This document shows positions 6,556 to 9,177 of a DNA stretch of 9,177 bases, piece after piece (within the stretch, counting starts at the first letter, position 1; every line of letters starts with the position of its first letter). The notes beneath the pieces were generated by a model, which was not told the DNA's origin, searched no databases, and was given only the letters and a program-made list of their open reading frames with translations. This DNA comes from JBCDIQ01 sp039024295 (GTDB lineage Bacteria > Bacteroidota > Bacteroidia > J057). The position numbers were made by a program, and so were the translations under genes. The stretch covers positions 1-9,177 of the forward strand of contig JBCDIQ010000232.1 of assembly GCA_039024295.1 (NCBI GenBank). The letters are read 5' to 3'.

Positions 6556-7506
6556 ATGAGGTCGTATAAGAATTGGATTGTAGGCAGAATTGGGGTTTTG
6601 TGGGTTGTGCTGTTGATGGTTACTGGTTGTCAGCCAGAGGCAGATGCCACCTCGGAGGCAAGTGCTGACCAGAAATTGAAGGTAGTCGCTACAACAGGCA
6701 TGATCGCCGATGCTGCCAAGGAAATAGGCGGAGAATTGGTGGAGGTGACTGGCATGATGGGGCCTGGTGTTGATCCTCACTTATACAAAGCCACCCGCTC
6801 AGACCTGACCTTGCTACGTGAGGCAGACATCATTTTTTACAATGGCTTGCACCTGGAAGGCAAAATGGCAGAAGTATTGGAAAAACTCGGTCGACAAAAG
6901 CCAGTTTTTGCCATTGCAGAAAAAATCCCTGAAGCAGATTTGCTTTTGGTAGACGGAGCTACCAATTCCCATGATCCCCACATTTGGTTTGATGTAAGCT
7001 TATGGGCAAAGGCAGTCCAAGAAATTGGAGACAGATTGGCCGAATTAGACCCCAAGCATGCATCAGCCTATCAACAACAAATTGAAAGCTACCTCCGAGA
7101 ACTTGTTGCATTACACCAGGAGGTAGGGGAGCAACTTTCTACTGTCCCACCGGAACAGCGGGTTTTGATCACCGCTCATGATGCCTTTGGGTATTTTGGC
7201 AAGGCCTATGGGGTAGAAGTTCGGGGGTTGCAAGGAATTTCCACTGTGGCTGAATTTGGATTAAAAGATATAAAAGAGCTGGTAGACTTCATTGTTAGCA
7301 AGCAAATAAAAGCTGTTTTCGTAGAGTCATCCATTCCTACCAAGTCCCTTGAAGCAGTAGTTGAGGGTTGTAAACGGCAAGGACATGGATTACGTATTGG
7401 GGGTACCCTTTACTCAGATGCCATGGGAGCTCCAGATGGACCAGCGGGTACCTACATCGGCATGGTAAGAGAAAACGTTCGTACCATTTCGGAAGCCCTT
7501 AAATGA
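6556..7506 (+). CDS. Metal (Mn/Zn) ABC transporter substrate-binding lipoprotein, TroA/ZnuA family
   Basis: The protein has 316 residues. The N-terminus is a lipoprotein signal: basic start, hydrophobic core (about 12-21) and lipobox MVTGC with Cys25, followed by a Glu/Asp/Ser/Ala linker. The cluster A-I binding fold begins at KVVATTGMIADAAKEIGG (42-59). The four expected metal ligands are present: His75 in GVDPHLY, His142 in HDPHIWFD, His208 in ITAHDAFGYFG and Asp288 in LYSDAMG. The His-His-His-Asp set resembles TroA/MntC-type proteins that bind Zn or Mn; PsaA-type proteins have Glu at the third place. There is no long His-rich loop of the kind seen in many ZnuA proteins, so Mn is as likely as Zn. 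GTYIGMVRENVRTISEAL (298-315) is the usual family end. The ATPase gene follows after 16 bp. The start ATG 6556 gives the proper lipoprotein signal; the ATG at 6552 is out of frame and stops after five codons. Confidence 0.92.
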   Translation: MRSYKNWIVGRIGVLWVVLLMVTGCQPEADATSEASADQKLKVVATTGMIADAAKEIGGELVEVTGMMGPGVDPHLYKATRSDLTLLREADIIFYNGLHLEGKMAEVLEKLGRQKPVFAIAEKIPEADLLLVDGATNSHDPHIWFDVSLWAKAVQEIGDRLAELDPKHASAYQQQIESYLRELVALHQEVGEQLSTVPPEQRVLITAHDAFGYFGKAYGVEVRGLQGISTVAEFGLKDIKELVDFIVSKQIKAVFVESSIPTKSLEAVVEGCKRQGHGLRIGGTLYSDAMGAPDGPAGTYIGMVRENVRTISEALK

Positions 7507-7522
7507 ATTTATCGAAGAAAGC

Positions 7523-8308
7523 ATGATACAGCAGGTCGAAAATCCCGCCCTTGAGTTACACAACCTGACCGTAACCTATGACGCAAAGCCCGCTTTGTGG
7601 AACGTGGACTATACCCTTCCGGAAAACCATTTGGTAGGAGTGGTAGGTCCCAATGGATCGGGGAAATCGACCATGTTAAAGGCGATCATGGGCCTCATTG
7701 AACCAAGTTCCGGATATGTCAACGTTTTTGGAAAAGGGATTGATGAGGCGCGTCACCGGGTGGCTTATGTTCCCCAACGCAATAGCGTGGATTGGGATTT
7801 TCCGGTAAATGTTTTTGATGCCGTGCTGATGGGGCGGTACAAACCCGGTAACATGTTCCGCAGGAGTTCGCGACGAGACCGGGAAATAGCCCTGGATGCC
7901 ATCCGAAAGGTTCAGTTGGAACCCTTTATCAAACGACAAATTTCTCAGCTTTCCGGTGGGCAGCAGCAACGGGTTTTCATTGCACGGGCGCTGGCACAGG
8001 AGGCCGATTTGTACCTGCTAGACGAGCCATTCGCTGGCGTAGATGCGGCAACTGAAAATGCCATTGTTGAACTCCTGAAAGAGATGAAAGCCCAGGGGAA
8101 GACCATTGTGGTGGTGCACCATGACCTACAAACGGTTCAGGATTATTTTGATTGGCTTATCATGGTAAATACCCGTTTGGTGGCTTCCGGTCCAATGGAC
8201 AAGGTATTCACGCCTGATATCCTCAATCAGACATATGGAGGCAAGCTAAACATTCTTTCTCGGGTTGCAGACCTGATGCAACAACAAGGACACCCCTTCC
8301 GGGAATAG
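7523..8308 (+). CDS. Metal ABC transporter ATP-binding protein (ZnuC/MntB/TroB-like)
   Basis: The protein has 261 residues and is a complete nucleotide-binding subunit: Walker A GPNGSGKST (42-50), Q-loop Gln85 in AYVPQ, signature LSGGQ (143-147), Walker B LYLLDE (163-168) and H-loop His200 in VVVHHD. The segment DWDFPVNVFDAVLMGRY (90-106) after the Q-loop is characteristic of ATPases of the Mn/Zn/Fe chelate uptake family. It should energise import of the metal delivered by the lipoprotein encoded 16 bp upstream, with which it probably forms an operon. The start ATG 7523 is preceded by a weak purine-rich GAAGAAA. The partner membrane permease is not found: the next gene downstream encodes an unrelated secreted protein. 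Confidence 0.93.
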   Translation: MIQQVENPALELHNLTVTYDAKPALWNVDYTLPENHLVGVVGPNGSGKSTMLKAIMGLIEPSSGYVNVFGKGIDEARHRVAYVPQRNSVDWDFPVNVFDAVLMGRYKPGNMFRRSSRRDREIALDAIRKVQLEPFIKRQISQLSGGQQQRVFIARALAQEADLYLLDEPFAGVDAATENAIVELLKEMKAQGKTIVVVHHDLQTVQDYFDWLIMVNTRLVASGPMDKVFTPDILNQTYGGKLNILSRVADLMQQQGHPFRE

Positions 8309-8364
8309 CCCAAAAGGATGGTGATTCTGCTCCATGCCCAATTCAACCATGTGATTGACTTCTT

Positions 8365-8370
8365 GAGGAA
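8365..8370 (+). promoter_or_regulatory. Ribosome binding site deciding the start of the downstream secreted protein
   Basis: GAGGAA lies 7 bases before ATG 8378. It supports that start over the in-frame ATG at 8318, where AAAAGG abuts the start codon directly. The 8378 start also places a signal peptide right at the N-terminus. Confidence 0.5.
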
Positions 8371-8377
8371 AAGCTCA

Positions 8378-9177
8378 ATGAGGCACATGGCTGTAGGGAG
8401 TTTGCTGGCATTGGGTATTTGGCAGGTTTCCCTAGCTCAAATTCAGGTATCGCGGATTCCAGGGGTAATTGTTGGAATTGAACTTCAGGTAGGGACACAC
8501 ATAAACCGGATTGGCCTATGGACCCAGCTGAACCAGCAAACGGAATACCTCACTGGCACGGCTTCTTCAAGAGTCTTGTACCAGCTGAATGGGTTAGGAC
8601 CACCCGGTTCACGAATGGAATGTCAACTGGGCTTAGGCCTATTTGCAGCTTTTGGCCCCGAAATCCATGGACAGGACCAAACTAGTTTCTATGGAGTATT
8701 GGAAGGAGCAACCCATCGTCAAAATCAAGTAGGGTATGTATACAGGTGGTACATTGACCGCATCGGAACCCGACAACGAACGGGAACCTTTCTGTTGGGC
8801 CTGAATAAGTTTCGCTTGTTATTTGAAAACGACGCATTCGCAGTGGGAATTTTTGACCGATTTCGTACGGGTGCATTCGTCCTTACCTATGACCTTCAGC
8901 CTAATCAAAGGATTGGTATTCGTTCCATTATGTGGACAGGGGACCCTCACTCTCCGGGGAGGAGACGAATAAACCAGTCCAATTATCCTTCTCGGCACGG
9001 ATATAAAAATTTGTCAAAAGCTGTGTTTGGTCGTTTTTCTCATGGAATTCTTGCTTTTACGGCTTCTTTAATGGACGAAAATCGAGGTTCATTTCACACC
9101 TCCATTGGGATTGATGCAGAACAAGTGCGGCATGCGCTGCAAAACCGACTCATCCACGATGCGATTACCAATCCCAA
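8378..9177 (+). CDS. Secreted protein resembling the polymorphic toxin type 23 family, 3' end missing
   Basis: The frame stays open to the window edge, with 266 codons visible. Residues 1-20 form a signal peptide (Arg2, His3, then a hydrophobic core; likely cleavage at SLA|Q). The mature part is rich in Gly and aromatic residues: LYQLNGLGPPGSRMECQLGLG (67-87), VGYVYRWYID (118-127), FENDAFAVGIFDRFRTGA (149-166), MWTGDP (185-190), YPSRHGYKNLS (203-213) and RFSHGILAF (219-227). From recall, END..., DRfRTGA and TGDP with GYK..S are motifs of proteins annotated in Bacteroidota as polymorphic toxin type 23 domain proteins. I cannot run a search, so this is moderate confidence. No delivery domain, toxin repeats or immunity gene is seen, so it need not be a toxin. 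ATG 8378 is chosen for its ribosome binding site and signal peptide; ATG 8318, in frame, would add 20 residues. The gene begins 69 bases after the ATPase stop, probably in the same transcript. Confidence 0.65.
   Translation, partial: MRHMAVGSLLALGIWQVSLAQIQVSRIPGVIVGIELQVGTHINRIGLWTQLNQQTEYLTGTASSRVLYQLNGLGPPGSRMECQLGLGLFAAFGPEIHGQDQTSFYGVLEGATHRQNQVGYVYRWYIDRIGTRQRTGTFLLGLNKFRLLFENDAFAVGIFDRFRTGAFVLTYDLQPNQRIGIRSIMWTGDPHSPGRRRINQSNYPSRHGYKNLSKAVFGRFSHGILAFTASLMDENRGSFHTSIGIDAEQVRHALQNRLIHDAITNP

Overview
The window looks like a chromosomal segment of a Bacteroidota bacterium. Two proteins end in type IX secretion (T9SS) type A sorting domains, a third has the N-terminal signature of the large Bacteroidota gliding-motility-associated surface proteins, three signal peptides are predicted to cleave just before a Gln, and the clearest promoter has a Bacteroidota -7 box (TAnnTTTG). 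I cannot fix the genus; Saprospiria or Cytophagia-like is a guess.

Left block (1-4305, minus strand, about 40% G+C in a line I counted). Three secreted or surface proteins are read right to left. The first is a subtilisin-fold protein (4305-2254) in which every catalytic position I can align is substituted. A hairpin at 2216-2245 probably ends its transcript. Next comes a beta-propeller-like T9SS cargo (2181-817). Its stop overlaps, as ATGA, the start of a large surface protein (820 to beyond base 1) of which only the N-terminal 273 residues are visible. Together they look like a cell-surface set, with the last two translationally coupled.

Middle (4306-4782). This non-coding region separates divergent genes. 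It is AT-rich around 4590-4665 and contains a nested AT-rich inverted repeat.

Right block (4783-9177, plus strand, visibly higher G+C). A GT83/ArnT-like membrane glycosyltransferase (4783-6486) has a C-terminal tail encoded by a palindromic repeat element that also forms a terminator-like hairpin. A metal-uptake ABC system follows: a TroA/ZnuA-type lipoprotein (6556-7506) and its ATPase (7523-8308), preceded by a candidate promoter whose -7 box lies inside a TTAGA-TTTG-TCTAA dyad that could be a metal-dependent operator. Where a permease gene would be expected there is instead a secreted protein resembling the Bacteroidota polymorphic toxin type 23 family (8378 to beyond 9177). The permease is not in the window.

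The most noteworthy signals are the apparently dead, still exported subtilase; the palindromic element at a gene end; the dyad-promoter overlap at the metal transporter; and the toxin-23-like gene in the transporter operon. I do not see a complete new defence or mobile system.
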